This document shows, piece by piece, positions 1-5,166 of a DNA stretch of 5,166 nt (the first letter of the stretch is position 1; each line of letters begins with the position of its first letter). The notes beneath the pieces were generated by a model. That model did not search any database. It was not told where the DNA came from and saw only the letters and a program-made list of their open reading frames with translations. Origin of the DNA: Chloroflexota bacterium (lineage in GTDB: Bacteria > Chloroflexota > UBA6077); the NCBI GenBank assembly GCA_021786215.1, contig JAJYNT010000249.1, forward strand, positions 1 through 5,166, in the 5' to 3' direction. The position numbers and the translations under genes are program-made.

Positions 1-188
1 GTCGGGGCATCGGCAAAGGCGCGAGCAGGAAGGAGCAGGCAGGCAAACACTGTGACGAAGCCGATCACCAAGAGGCCGGCTCGGGCCCGGACGTGGGGTG
101 CCGTGACGACCGATTTCCTCTCCCCGTCACCGCTTCCGGAGCGTACGGGGTATGCAGGCCGGTCTCCCAGCATCTTCTCGGTGTCCAT
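1..188 (-). CDS. N-terminal part of a secreted or membrane protein (cut by the left edge)
   Basis: The reading frame opens with ATG at 188 and stays open to the window edge, giving 62 complete codons. The product has a long polar N-region (about residues 1-37, with several Arg and Lys), then a hydrophobic stretch at about 37-55 (LLVIGFVTVFACLLL), then PARAFA followed by DAP. This is the shape of a Sec signal peptide with an A-x-A cleavage site after residue 59. Cys50 lies inside the hydrophobic core and is not a convincing lipobox. A GGAGG lies 14 bases upstream of the ATG (203-207), farther than usual. An in-frame TTG at 209 and ATG at 173 are alternative starts. The mature domain is outside the window, so no function can be given. 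It has the same orientation as the sigma factor operon but is separated from it by about 300 bases, so it may have its own promoter. Confidence 0.7.
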   Translation of the reverse strand, partial: MDTEKMLGDRPAYPVRSGSGDGERKSVVTAPHVRARAGLLVIGFVTVFACLLLPARAFADAP

Positions 189-491
189 TGGCCGTTGCGT
201 TGCCTCCAATCCTCAATCTCGCGGACAGAGCCTGATCGCGTCGCAGCAGTGAATGCGGCGCTCGGCCATGCGCGTGGGTTGCGCTCGCGCGACACTCTCG
301 GCGAACCAGATTGGCGGTGTGAGAGCTTAGTGCGTTACAGTTTCCTCCAAGATGAAGAACGGTGCAAGCCGAGAAAAGTCACGCCACAGCGGGCATGAAC
401 ATCCCCCCCTGGCACGTTCACGGGGGTGTCCCCCAAGTTCAGTTTCCCGTGCAAGGATCAGTAAGGTCAATGAAGTCGGTGCCAGACGATC
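189..491. other. Intergenic stretch of about 300 bases with no convincing gene
   Basis: No frame on either strand shows a plausible protein with a good ribosome binding site. The longer open frames here are low-complexity Arg/Ser/Pro/Gly translations typical of GC-rich non-coding DNA. The stretch holds a run of alternating C and G blocks able to form competing hairpins (403-434). It also holds two copies of a GTT(A)CAGTTTCC plus GTGCAAG motif pair (334-368 and 437-455), and a possible CTCTC/GAGAG stem around 294-328. No U-tract follows the hairpins, so I do not call a terminator. On the minus strand this would be the leader or promoter region of the secreted-protein gene starting at 188. I found no good -35/-10 pair in it. 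Confidence 0.6.
403..434 (-). repeat. Alternating G/C-block element able to form two mutually exclusive hairpins
   Basis: Read on the minus strand the order is GGGGG (434-430), ACA, CCCCC (426-422), a 12-base linker, and a run of seven G (409-403). The central C block can pair with either flanking G block, giving a tight three-base-loop hairpin or a wider-loop hairpin, but not both. This geometry resembles attenuators and other switching leaders. It lies about 215 bases upstream of the ATG at 188 and about 58 bases downstream of the small membrane protein stop. No poly-U follows either hairpin, so an intrinsic terminator is not supported. It could also be incidental in GC-rich DNA. Confidence 0.4.
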
Positions 492-650
492 TCACAGCCG
501 GCCGATCACGCGGACCAGGAGCCGTAAGAGATCGTAGAGCAGAGGGGATAGGAGCATCCCCAGCACAAGAAGCACCAGGGACAGAGTTTCGCCCCGTGCC
601 CTCCTGGTCTCCGCCCTTTCCTCGGCGGGAGATCTCCGCTGAATGGACAA
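492..650 (-). CDS. Small single-helix membrane protein, 52 residues, TTG start
   Basis: This short frame starts at TTG (650) ten bases after a perfect AGGAGG (661-666) and ends with TGA at 492-494. Residues 1-21 are highly charged and mostly basic (QRRSPAEERAETRRARGE). Residues 23-39 are a hydrophobic helix (LSLVLLVLGMLLSPLLY). Residues 40-52 form an amphipathic Leu/Arg tail ending VRVIGRL. The charged N-terminus would probably be cytoplasmic, though both ends are basic. It begins 30 bases after the sigma factor stop on the same strand, so co-transcription is likely. I do not recognise the family. A membrane-anchored partner of the sigma factor is possible by position, but the soluble part is far shorter than in known anti-sigma factors, which also usually carry a zinc-binding HxxxCxxC motif that is absent here. 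The strong Shine-Dalgarno sequence and coherent membrane-protein composition make it more than a random frame. Confidence 0.6.
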   Translation of the reverse strand: MSIQRRSPAEERAETRRARGETLSLVLLVLGMLLSPLLYDLLRLLVRVIGRL

Positions 651-660
651 GTTGAGACTA

Positions 661-666
661 CCTCCT
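661..666 (-). promoter_or_regulatory. Ribosome binding site of the small membrane protein
   Basis: AGGAGG on the minus strand, with a ten-base spacer to the TTG at 650. It is the main reason for accepting the TTG as a start, since no ATG lies near it in any frame. Confidence 0.6.
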
Positions 667-680
667 GTTTCCTGTCGCCC

Positions 681-1250
681 TCAGATCTGTCGACCGTGAC
701 CCTCGGCCCCTACCTGCTCCCGCAGTGCCAGCATCGCCCTGTACAGCAGTTGCTTCACGGCACCCTCGCTCCTCCCCATGACCTCCCCTATCTCCTTGTT
801 GCGCAACCGTCTCCAAAACCTGAGCACCACGGCCTGCCGCTGATTCTCCGGCAGCGCGGCAACCGCCTCCTCGAGCTGTCTTGCCCTTTCCGACCGCAGG
901 ACCATCTCTTCCGGCACCGGTTCGGAGGATCTCACCCCATCGGCTTCCTCAAGACCCACCTGCGGCAATAGCCGCCGGTGGCGGTCGATGGCGACGTTCG
1001 AGGCTATTCGATAGAGCCAGGAGGAGAAGGCCATGCCCCGATGCCGGTAGCTACCTATGTGCTCGAAAGCGCGCCGGAAGGTCTCCGCGGCAACGTCCTC
1101 GGCCTCGTGATGGCTCCCGGTGCGGTGGTAGGCAAAGAAGTAGACCCTGCCGAAGTAGAGGTTGTAGAGAGATGCGAATGCCTCGGGGGTGGCCTTTGCT
1201 CTCTCCACCACGTCGATCTCACTCGCGTAGTCCAGTTCTAAGACAGCCAT
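681..1250 (-). CDS. ECF-type RNA polymerase sigma factor (sigma-70 family)
   Basis: The 189-residue length is normal for an ECF sigma factor, which replaces the housekeeping sigma on RNA polymerase to direct a small regulon. Sigma region 2 spans about residues 24-94, with the core-binding stretch AEDVAAETFRRAF (50-62) and the promoter-melting/-10 recognition helix FSSWLYRIASNVAIDRHRR (75-93). A variable linker (about 95-125) lacks a sigma region 3. Region 4 (about 127-179) opens with ALPENQRQAVVLRF and has the helix-turn-helix NKEIGEVMGRSEGAVKQLLYRA that reads the -35 element. The ATG at 1250 is well supported by GAGGAG (1254-1259), which overlaps the stop codon of the upstream lipoprotein gene and suggests translational coupling. 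No classical anti-sigma gene is adjacent; the next gene is a 52-residue membrane protein. No C-terminal extension is present. The exact ECF group cannot be assigned by eye. Confidence 0.95.
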   Translation of the reverse strand: MAVLELDYASEIDVVERAKATPEAFASLYNLYFGRVYFFAYHRTGSHHEAEDVAAETFRRAFEHIGSYRHRGMAFSSWLYRIASNVAIDRHRRLLPQVGLEEADGVRSSEPVPEEMVLRSERARQLEEAVAALPENQRQAVVLRFWRRLRNKEIGEVMGRSEGAVKQLLYRAMLALREQVGAEGHGRQI

Positions 1251-1253
1251 GCT

Positions 1254-1259
1254 CTCCTC
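1254..1259 (-). promoter_or_regulatory. Ribosome binding site of the sigma factor, merged with the upstream stop codon
   Basis: GAGGAG on the minus strand overlaps the TGA (1258-1260) that ends the lipoprotein gene. The sigma ATG follows three to five bases later, depending on which bases pair. Ribosomes finishing the lipoprotein would be positioned to start the sigma factor, tying their expression together. Confidence 0.7.
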
Positions 1260-2580
1260 ACCGCGCGGCGATCTGCAGGGTATAGTCGGAAGCCGCGCCC
1301 TCGGAACCGACCTCTATCACGTAGTCCTGGTTCTGTGGAAGCACCCCGGCCCAGCTGGTCGTCCGTGCCATGTCTGGCACCAGGTAGACGCCATCGTCCA
1401 GACCGTAGATCGCTAGAAGCGGTCCCCTGCCGGGTGACGCGACGCTAACCGCTACTTGCTGCCCTGCCACTCCGGGCAGGAGATACAGAACCTTCTGGCC
1501 GGGCTTCACCCTTCCGGTTACTGTCGTCGGTTGACCTCCTGTCGGGATCTGAAGCGTAGCGGGAATGGTAATGTCGAGCCGGTACTCGGCAGCACTTCCC
1601 CGAGCGGTGACCCTGATCCTGTAGTCCTGCGTCGCAGGCAGCTTGCCTTGCCAGTGCCTCCCTTTCCCGTTCGATATCAACTCATCGCCGGTGGTCCGGC
1701 CCACGATGCTGAGGGTGATCTGGCCCTCCGTCGTTGTCGTGCCCACGATCATGGTCTGTCCCGCAAAGGCCCAGAGCACGAAGTCCTGGCTGTCACCCTC
1801 CTGGATGGTGCGCTGGAAGGAGACCGAGGTCGTGTTCCGCTCGAACAGGACCCTCTGAGCAGGGCCCTTAACTACCGCGCGGAGCAGCACCGTCGACGAC
1901 GAGGTTGCCGCGGTTCTTCCATCCTGGGTTGTTATCACGGCCCTCTCGGCCTTCCAAACAATCCCGGGTTTCGGATCTCCCAGGATGACTATTCTCTGCG
2001 TCGACTTCGAGTTGGGCGCGGAGCAGAGGTAGCTGATGCGCTTGCCGTCGACCACGCCCGTGGCGCCCGTCGCGAGGTTGCAGATCGAGCCGTCGTCCAG
2101 CTGGAGCAGCCAGGGTTTGGAGGTCCTCCGCACGATGAGGTTCGGCGCCGGCAGGGGGTCGGTCAGCTTGACTACGATGCCCTTCTGGCCGGTCAAAGGA
2201 TTGGGGGTGCACACGACCTTCCCGTTTCCAAGGTCGAAGCACGGGTCGAGGGTCTGGTTATCCACGTTGCAGCGCCAGGCGTCGGGGCTGAGGACGGCGA
2301 CGGAGTTGGTCCAGCAGGAGCCATCCCGAGCGTCGCCACCCGGGTCCAGGGGGTAGTAGACAATGACTTTCGTGGGGGCAGAAATGGCGGGTGAAAGAGC
2401 AGCCTTGTCCGCGGCAGCCGGCGTCGGGACCCGGATTGGGGTTGCAAAGGGTTGGGCCGCAGGGAGGGGTGGCTCCTTCGGGCTCGTTTCCCAGGAACAA
2501 GCCGAGGCCAGCGCCATTACCGAGAGAGCCAGCATCCATGTCAGTGTTCCCCGTGCCACACCGGGGCCCCTACCGCTCAT
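1258..2580 (-). CDS. Putative surface lipoprotein: Cys-rich domain plus two PPC-like beta repeats
   Basis: The 440-residue product starts with a lipoprotein signal peptide: n-region MSGRGPGVARG, hydrophobic core to about residue 27, and LASAC with lipidation expected at Cys28. A Pro/Ala-rich linker (about 29-70) follows. Residues about 70-215 form a domain with six Cys (89, 104, 114, 124, 167, 186), including SCWTNS, WRCN, DPCF and VVCTPNP, and could hold three disulfides. I recall similar Cys/Trp patterns in uncharacterised exported actinobacterial and Chloroflexota proteins, but know no function. Residues about 254-339 and 353-438 are two related beta-rich units sharing WxGxLP, QDYxIxV and YxLxI, with their Trp exactly 100 residues apart (310 and 410). 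They resemble bacterial pre-peptidase C-terminal (PPC) domains. No catalytic motif is evident. An in-frame GTG at 2604 is an alternative start; I prefer the ATG at 2580, which gives a normal signal length and has AAGGA ten bases upstream. It is first in the apparent operon with the sigma factor, so a role in envelope sensing is conceivable but unproven. Confidence 0.85.
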   Translation of the reverse strand: MSGRGPGVARGTLTWMLALSVMALASACSWETSPKEPPLPAAQPFATPIRVPTPAAADKAALSPAISAPTKVIVYYPLDPGGDARDGSCWTNSVAVLSPDAWRCNVDNQTLDPCFDLGNGKVVCTPNPLTGQKGIVVKLTDPLPAPNLIVRRTSKPWLLQLDDGSICNLATGATGVVDGKRISYLCSAPNSKSTQRIVILGDPKPGIVWKAERAVITTQDGRTAATSSSTVLLRAVVKGPAQRVLFERNTTSVSFQRTIQEGDSQDFVLWAFAGQTMIVGTTTTEGQITLSIVGRTTGDELISNGKGRHWQGKLPATQDYRIRVTARGSAAEYRLDITIPATLQIPTGGQPTTVTGRVKPGQKVLYLLPGVAGQQVAVSVASPGRGPLLAIYGLDDGVYLVPDMARTTSWAGVLPQNQDYVIEVGSEGAASDYTLQIAAR

Positions 2581-2624
2581 CTGCTCTGCATCCTTCCGTT
2601 GCACGATCCCTTGCCTTCGACCCG

Positions 2625-2630
2625 TTTATA
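2625..2630 (-). promoter_or_regulatory. Candidate -10 element for the lipoprotein/sigma operon
   Basis: TATAAA on the minus strand, in an otherwise GC-rich setting, 44 bases before the ATG at 2580. No recognisable TTGACA lies 16-18 bases upstream, so this would be a weak or activator-dependent promoter. No ECF-type GGAAC/CGTC pair with proper spacing was found upstream of the operon, so autoregulation by the encoded sigma factor is not visible. Confidence 0.35.
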
Positions 2631-2665
2631 GCCCCCTTAGCGCCGTCCCGCATCGACGGAAACAG

Positions 2666-2676
2666 CTATCCACGTC
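2666..2676 (+). repeat. Direct repeat CTATCCACGTC, copy 1
   Basis: An exact 11-base match to copy 2 at 2782-2792, in the same orientation, 116 bases apart and in the same divergent intergenic region. It lies upstream of the candidate leftward -10. Two exact copies in about 240 non-coding bases suggest a protein binding site, though chance is not excluded. Confidence 0.45.
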
Positions 2677-2687
2677 GCCTGTCCAGA

Positions 2688-2703
2688 TAACTGATTGCAG
2701 TTA
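2688..2703. promoter_or_regulatory. Palindrome TAACTG-ATTG-CAGTTA, candidate operator
   Basis: Perfect six-base arms around a four-base centre sit mid-way in the divergent intergenic region, 12 bases from copy 1 of the direct repeat. This symmetry suits a dimeric DNA-binding protein such as a NarL-type regulator. There is no following U-run, and the position between two divergent promoters argues against a terminator. Confidence 0.4.
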
Positions 2704-2781
2704 CGTCCTACCACATTGAGTAGCCGGAAATGCCCCATTCTCGGGATGTAGCGGAAAGCCCGACTGTGCATGATGAGATGC

Positions 2782-2792
2782 CTATCCACGTC
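2782..2792 (+). repeat. Direct repeat CTATCCACGTC, copy 2, at the -35 position
   Basis: Identical to copy 1 at 2666-2676. It ends 16 bases before the TATAAT at 2809 and so covers about -39 to -29 of the predicted transcript, where a -35 hexamer would be. This is the usual place for an activator that substitutes for a poor -35 element. Confidence 0.45.
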
Positions 2793-2808
2793 CCTTGATC
2801 GGCCCGTA

Positions 2809-2814
2809 TATAAT
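2809..2814 (+). promoter_or_regulatory. -10 element (perfect TATAAT) of the two-component operon
   Basis: A consensus TATAAT followed by GCGGGG. Transcription would begin near 2821, leaving a leader of about 28 bases before the ATG at 2849. At 16-18 bases upstream the sequence is CCACGT-like rather than TTGACA. TTGATC at 2795-2800 is only eight bases away and cannot serve as a -35 element. The promoter therefore probably needs an activator or another contact. Confidence 0.55.
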
Positions 2815-2848
2815 GCGGGGGGGCGGCAATGGAGTCAGGAGTGTAGCG

Positions 2849-3520
2849 ATGAGGCCGATAACGGTCCTGCTTGCCGAAGACCATGACATCGTTCGGGAAG
2901 GGACCCGCCAGCTTCTGGAGAAGGCTCGGGATCTTGACGTCATCGGAGAGGCGGGGGACGGGGAATCGGCCGTGCAGCTGGCGGGGGCCCTCCAGCCTGA
3001 CGTGCTGGTGATGGATGTGCGGATGCCGAAGCTGAATGGCCAGGAGGCAACCAGGAGGATCAAGGCCGACCATCCCGAGATTCGGGTGCTCATTCTCTCG
3101 GCCTACGAGGACGACCAGTACGTCTTCCCCCTCCTGGAGGCCGGCGCCGATGGCTACCTGCTGAAGACCGCCAAGGGGCACGAGCTGGTGGGGGCGATCC
3201 GTGCCGTCCACGCCGGCAGGAAGGTGCTCGCTCCTAGCATCACCGACAAGGTCATCAGCCGCCTGGCCAATGGTCCCCGAGGCCATCGTCCAGACGAGAT
3301 GATGGAGGCTCTGACGGAGCGCGAGCTGGAGGTGCTGCAGGCCGTAGCCGGTGGAAAGAGCAACAAGGAGATCGCCGAGCAACTCTTCCTCAGCACGAAC
3401 ACCGTCCAGGTGCACCTGCGGAACATCTTCGGCAAGCTGGGAGTGGGCAGCCGGACCGAGGCGGTCACTCAGGCCCTGAGGCAGGGCTTGATTTCGCTGC
3501 GGAAGAAGCAGGAGACGTGA
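2849..3520 (+). CDS. NarL/FixJ-type two-component response regulator (REC-LuxR HTH)
   Basis: A 223-residue cytoplasmic transcription regulator, the usual family length. The receiver domain (about residues 4-120) has the acidic pair Glu10/Asp11, phospho-acceptor Asp56 in LVMDVRMP, switch Ser84 in LILSAYEDD and Lys106 in GYLLKT, so it should be phosphorylatable. The LuxR-type helix-turn-helix (about 155-212) contains LTERELEVLQAVAGGKSNKEIA and STNTVQVHLRNIFGKLGV, the recognition region typical of NarL, DesR and LiaR proteins. I chose the ATG at 2849 because AGGAG (2837-2841) lies seven bases upstream and the domain starts right after it. The longer frame from 2795 would begin upstream of the predicted transcription start. 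The partner kinase follows with a four-base overlap, so the pair is certain as a unit. The target genes are unknown; the divergent lipoprotein/sigma operon is one candidate because the two share an intergenic region. Confidence 0.96.
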   Translation: MRPITVLLAEDHDIVREGTRQLLEKARDLDVIGEAGDGESAVQLAGALQPDVLVMDVRMPKLNGQEATRRIKADHPEIRVLILSAYEDDQYVFPLLEAGADGYLLKTAKGHELVGAIRAVHAGRKVLAPSITDKVISRLANGPRGHRPDEMMEALTERELEVLQAVAGGKSNKEIAEQLFLSTNTVQVHLRNIFGKLGVGSRTEAVTQALRQGLISLRKKQET

Positions 3521-5166
3521 GGAATCTCTCCCTCCGATCCCGCATAGCCCTGGCAACCCTCCTGCCCCTCGCCGTCTTCGGCCTGCTCGCTGGGGTCGTC
3601 GGCGTCTACGCGCTCCGCCGGATCCCGGAGCAGCTCGCCCTGGACCGGCAGACAGTCCTCGTCCAGGTGGCGGCGGCGGGAGTGGCCGAGAGCCTCCGTG
3701 GGCAGATCCACCTGCTGGACATGACCGCCGCGGAGCTGGAGGAGTATGCCGGCAACGTGGCCATGGAGCAGCAGCTCCTCCGTGGCAGGGCGTTGGTGCT
3801 GCAAGGCTTCAATGGGGGAGCGGCGCTCCTGGATGCGGACGGAAATGTCATCGCGGCCACAGCTTCAGGCCGGTCGATGGTGGGTTCGAACTACGCCGGG
3901 CGCAACTACTTCCAGCAGGTCAGAGCGACCGGCGCGCCGGGCTTCTCCAACGTCTTTCAGGACCCCTCCACGGGGAAGCTGGCGGTCGTGATCGCCGTGC
4001 CGGTCGGGCAGGGGGATTCCGCGGGAGTTCTGCTGGGTGAGTTCACCCTCAGCAATCTCAACTGGGCCCGAGACTTGAACCTGCTGCGCACAGCCCCGGG
4101 TGGCAAGGGCTACATCATCGATAGCGCCAGTACCATCATCTATCACCCCGATGCGGCCAGGATCGGTCAAAGCGTCCAGTCCGATCCCAGGTTGTGGCAA
4201 CTGGTGATGGCCGGACAGCCAGGGAGCATGCTGTATCAGCCCCCGGGGGCGGCTCAGCCGCTGGTGGTGAGCTACGCCCCGATCCCGGGGGCGGAATGGG
4301 GTCTTATCACCGAGCAGTCCTGGGGCGCCGTCGTGGCCTCGATCGTACCATATCAGGGCGTCGTGCTCGGACTCATGGGACTTGGAGTCGCGCTCGCCCT
4401 GATTGCTCTCTTCTTCAGCGTCGGCAGGGTCACGCGCCCGCTGGGCTCCCTGGTTGCTTCCGCCCGCCGAGTGGCCGAGGGCAAGCCCTACGAGACTATC
4501 CCGCTGGAGGGGCCGCCGGATCTCAAGGTGCTGATCCAGGTTGTCAATGGCATGGTGGAGCACCTCCTGAAGCAGCAGACGGCGCTGCGCGACTACGCGG
4601 TCCGCGTGCTCCACGGACAGGAAGAGGAAAGGCTCCGGCTCTCCCACGATCTGCACGACGAGACGGTGCAGGAACTCGTCGGTCTCACCCAGCGCATCGA
4701 CCTCTGCGCGGCTGCTCTTGGAAGTGACCCAAAGGACGCCCGGCGAAGGCTAGTAGAGATAAGGGCCATGGCTGAGAGAACCCTCGACGGGGTGAGGCGG
4801 CTGAGTCACAACCTTCGTCCGTCGACGCTGGAGGACCTGGGGCTTGCCGCCGCGCTCCAGGCGCTTGCAGCAGAGTTGGGCGAGGAGATGCCAAACGCTC
4901 GCATCCTTTGTGAGGTGGTTGGGCAGGAAGTTCGGCTCCAGCCGGAGCTGGAGCTGACGACCTTCCGCATCGCCCAGGAAGCGCTGAGGAATGTCCGGAA
5001 GCACGCGCGATCGGCCACGAGGGTCGACATCGCCCTCATTTACGAGGAGTGGGGGCTGATGCTGATGGTCGAGGACGATGGAGGCGGGTTCGAGATGGCC
5101 GGCACCGAGAGCCTCATTCGTGACGGGCACCTCGGCCTGGCCGGAATGATCGAACGGGCGCAGCTT
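3517..5166 (+). CDS. Membrane sensor histidine kinase, dCache-HAMP-HisKA_3-HATPase (cut by the right edge)
   Basis: GTG at 3517 overlaps the regulator's TGA (GTGA), and the frame stays open to the window end (550 codons). Order: short N-tail, membrane helix 1 (about residues 10-31), an extracytoplasmic region of about 250 residues, membrane helix 2 (about 281-301), HAMP (about 302-355), HisKA_3 dimerisation domain (about 368-435) and a HATPase_c domain from about 474. The sensor region reads like a double Cache domain, with ALLDADGNVIAAT (103-115), RNYFQQV (129-135), KLAVVIAVPV (154-163), KGYIIDSASTIIYHP (197-211) and YAPIPGAEWGLI (253-264). The phospho-acceptor is His380 in LSHDLHDETVQEL. 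ATP-site residues seen are Asn492 in EALRNVRKHA, DDGGGF (520-525) and GLAGM (540-544). Only the last few dozen residues should be missing. The kinase should phosphorylate Asp56 of the regulator encoded just upstream. AGGAG lies only two bases before the GTG, so translation is probably coupled. The ligand is unknown. Confidence 0.95.
   Translation, partial: MRNLSLRSRIALATLLPLAVFGLLAGVVGVYALRRIPEQLALDRQTVLVQVAAAGVAESLRGQIHLLDMTAAELEEYAGNVAMEQQLLRGRALVLQGFNGGAALLDADGNVIAATASGRSMVGSNYAGRNYFQQVRATGAPGFSNVFQDPSTGKLAVVIAVPVGQGDSAGVLLGEFTLSNLNWARDLNLLRTAPGGKGYIIDSASTIIYHPDAARIGQSVQSDPRLWQLVMAGQPGSMLYQPPGAAQPLVVSYAPIPGAEWGLITEQSWGAVVASIVPYQGVVLGLMGLGVALALIALFFSVGRVTRPLGSLVASARRVAEGKPYETIPLEGPPDLKVLIQVVNGMVEHLLKQQTALRDYAVRVLHGQEEERLRLSHDLHDETVQELVGLTQRIDLCAAALGSDPKDARRRLVEIRAMAERTLDGVRRLSHNLRPSTLEDLGLAAALQALAAELGEEMPNARILCEVVGQEVRLQPELELTTFRIAQEALRNVRKHARSATRVDIALIYEEWGLMLMVEDDGGGFEMAGTESLIRDGHLGLAGMIERAQL

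Noticed and set aside
65..295. A 76-codon minus-strand frame overlapping the left-edge gene
   Set aside because: Low-complexity Arg/Pro/Ser composition and no ribosome binding site. The alternative frame starting at 188 gives a proper signal peptide instead.
379..421. A tiny minus-strand frame (GTG at 421, 13 codons to a TGA) beside the G/C hairpins, like a leader peptide
   Set aside because: No separate ribosome binding site, no run of regulatory codons, and the length is expected by chance.
422..434. GGGGG-TGT-CCCCC hairpin as an intrinsic terminator
   Set aside because: No T-run follows on either strand: the flank is AAGTTC on the plus strand and GTGAACG on the minus strand.
362..655. 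A 97-codon plus-strand frame crossing the gap and the small membrane gene
   Set aside because: Its translation is Arg/Pro/Gly/Ser-rich with no domain or hydrophobic pattern and no good ribosome binding site. It is antisense to the better supported minus-strand gene at 492-650.
2658..2684. GGAAAC followed 16 bases later by TGTC as an ECF-type promoter reading right
   Set aside because: The -10 differs from the usual CGTC, and the predicted transcript would begin well upstream of a much better TATAAT at 2809. The match is too weak to call.
2666..2792. CTATCCACG copies as DnaA boxes of a replication origin
   Set aside because: They differ from TTATCCACA at both ends. There are only two copies, there is no AT-rich unwinding region, and no dnaA, dnaN or gidA-type neighbours are present.
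2708..3556. A 282-codon minus-strand frame opposite the response regulator
   Set aside because: It is a shadow of a clear receiver/LuxR gene; its residues show no family pattern, and long antisense frames are common in GC-rich genes.

Overview
The window looks like chromosomal DNA of a GC-rich, free-living bacterium. Codon third positions are strongly G/C, the ECF-type sigma factor is of a style common in Chloroflexota and Actinomycetota, and the NarL-type regulator is paired with a dCache-containing histidine kinase. A Chloroflexota-like host is my best guess, from family style only and with low confidence. I see no mobile element, CRISPR array, tRNA or rRNA.

Left half, minus strand (about 2580 down to 1). 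A lipoprotein gene (2580-1258) comes first, and its stop codon is merged with the ribosome binding site of an ECF sigma factor gene (1250-681). Thirty bases further on is a short gene not obvious from ATG-based reading (650-492, TTG start behind a perfect AGGAGG). It encodes a 52-residue protein with a basic N-terminus and one membrane helix. The three probably form one transcription unit. No classical zinc-finger anti-sigma gene is visible next to the sigma gene. A 303-base non-coding stretch (189-491) follows, with a G5/C5/G6 alternative-hairpin element. The N-terminus of a secreted protein (188 down to 1) then runs off the left edge.

Centre (2581-2848). The divergent intergenic region between the lipoprotein operon and the two-component operon holds a perfect TATAAT box facing right, a TATAAA box facing left, an 11-bp direct repeat (one copy where the -35 element of the rightward promoter should be) and a short palindrome. 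It looks like a regulated divergent promoter region.

Right half, plus strand. A NarL/FixJ-type response regulator (2849-3520) overlaps by four bases (GTGA) the start of a membrane histidine kinase (3517 to beyond 5166). The kinase has a dCache-like extracytoplasmic sensor, HAMP, HisKA_3 and HATPase_c regions, and is cut by the window edge shortly before its expected end.

Taken together, the window pairs two surface-linked signalling modules back to back: an envelope lipoprotein with a sigma factor, and an external-ligand two-component system. Cross-regulation through the shared intergenic region is plausible but is inference. No clearly new system can be proven from the sequence. The least ordinary parts are the lipoprotein/sigma/mini-membrane-protein trio and the repeat-bearing divergent promoter.
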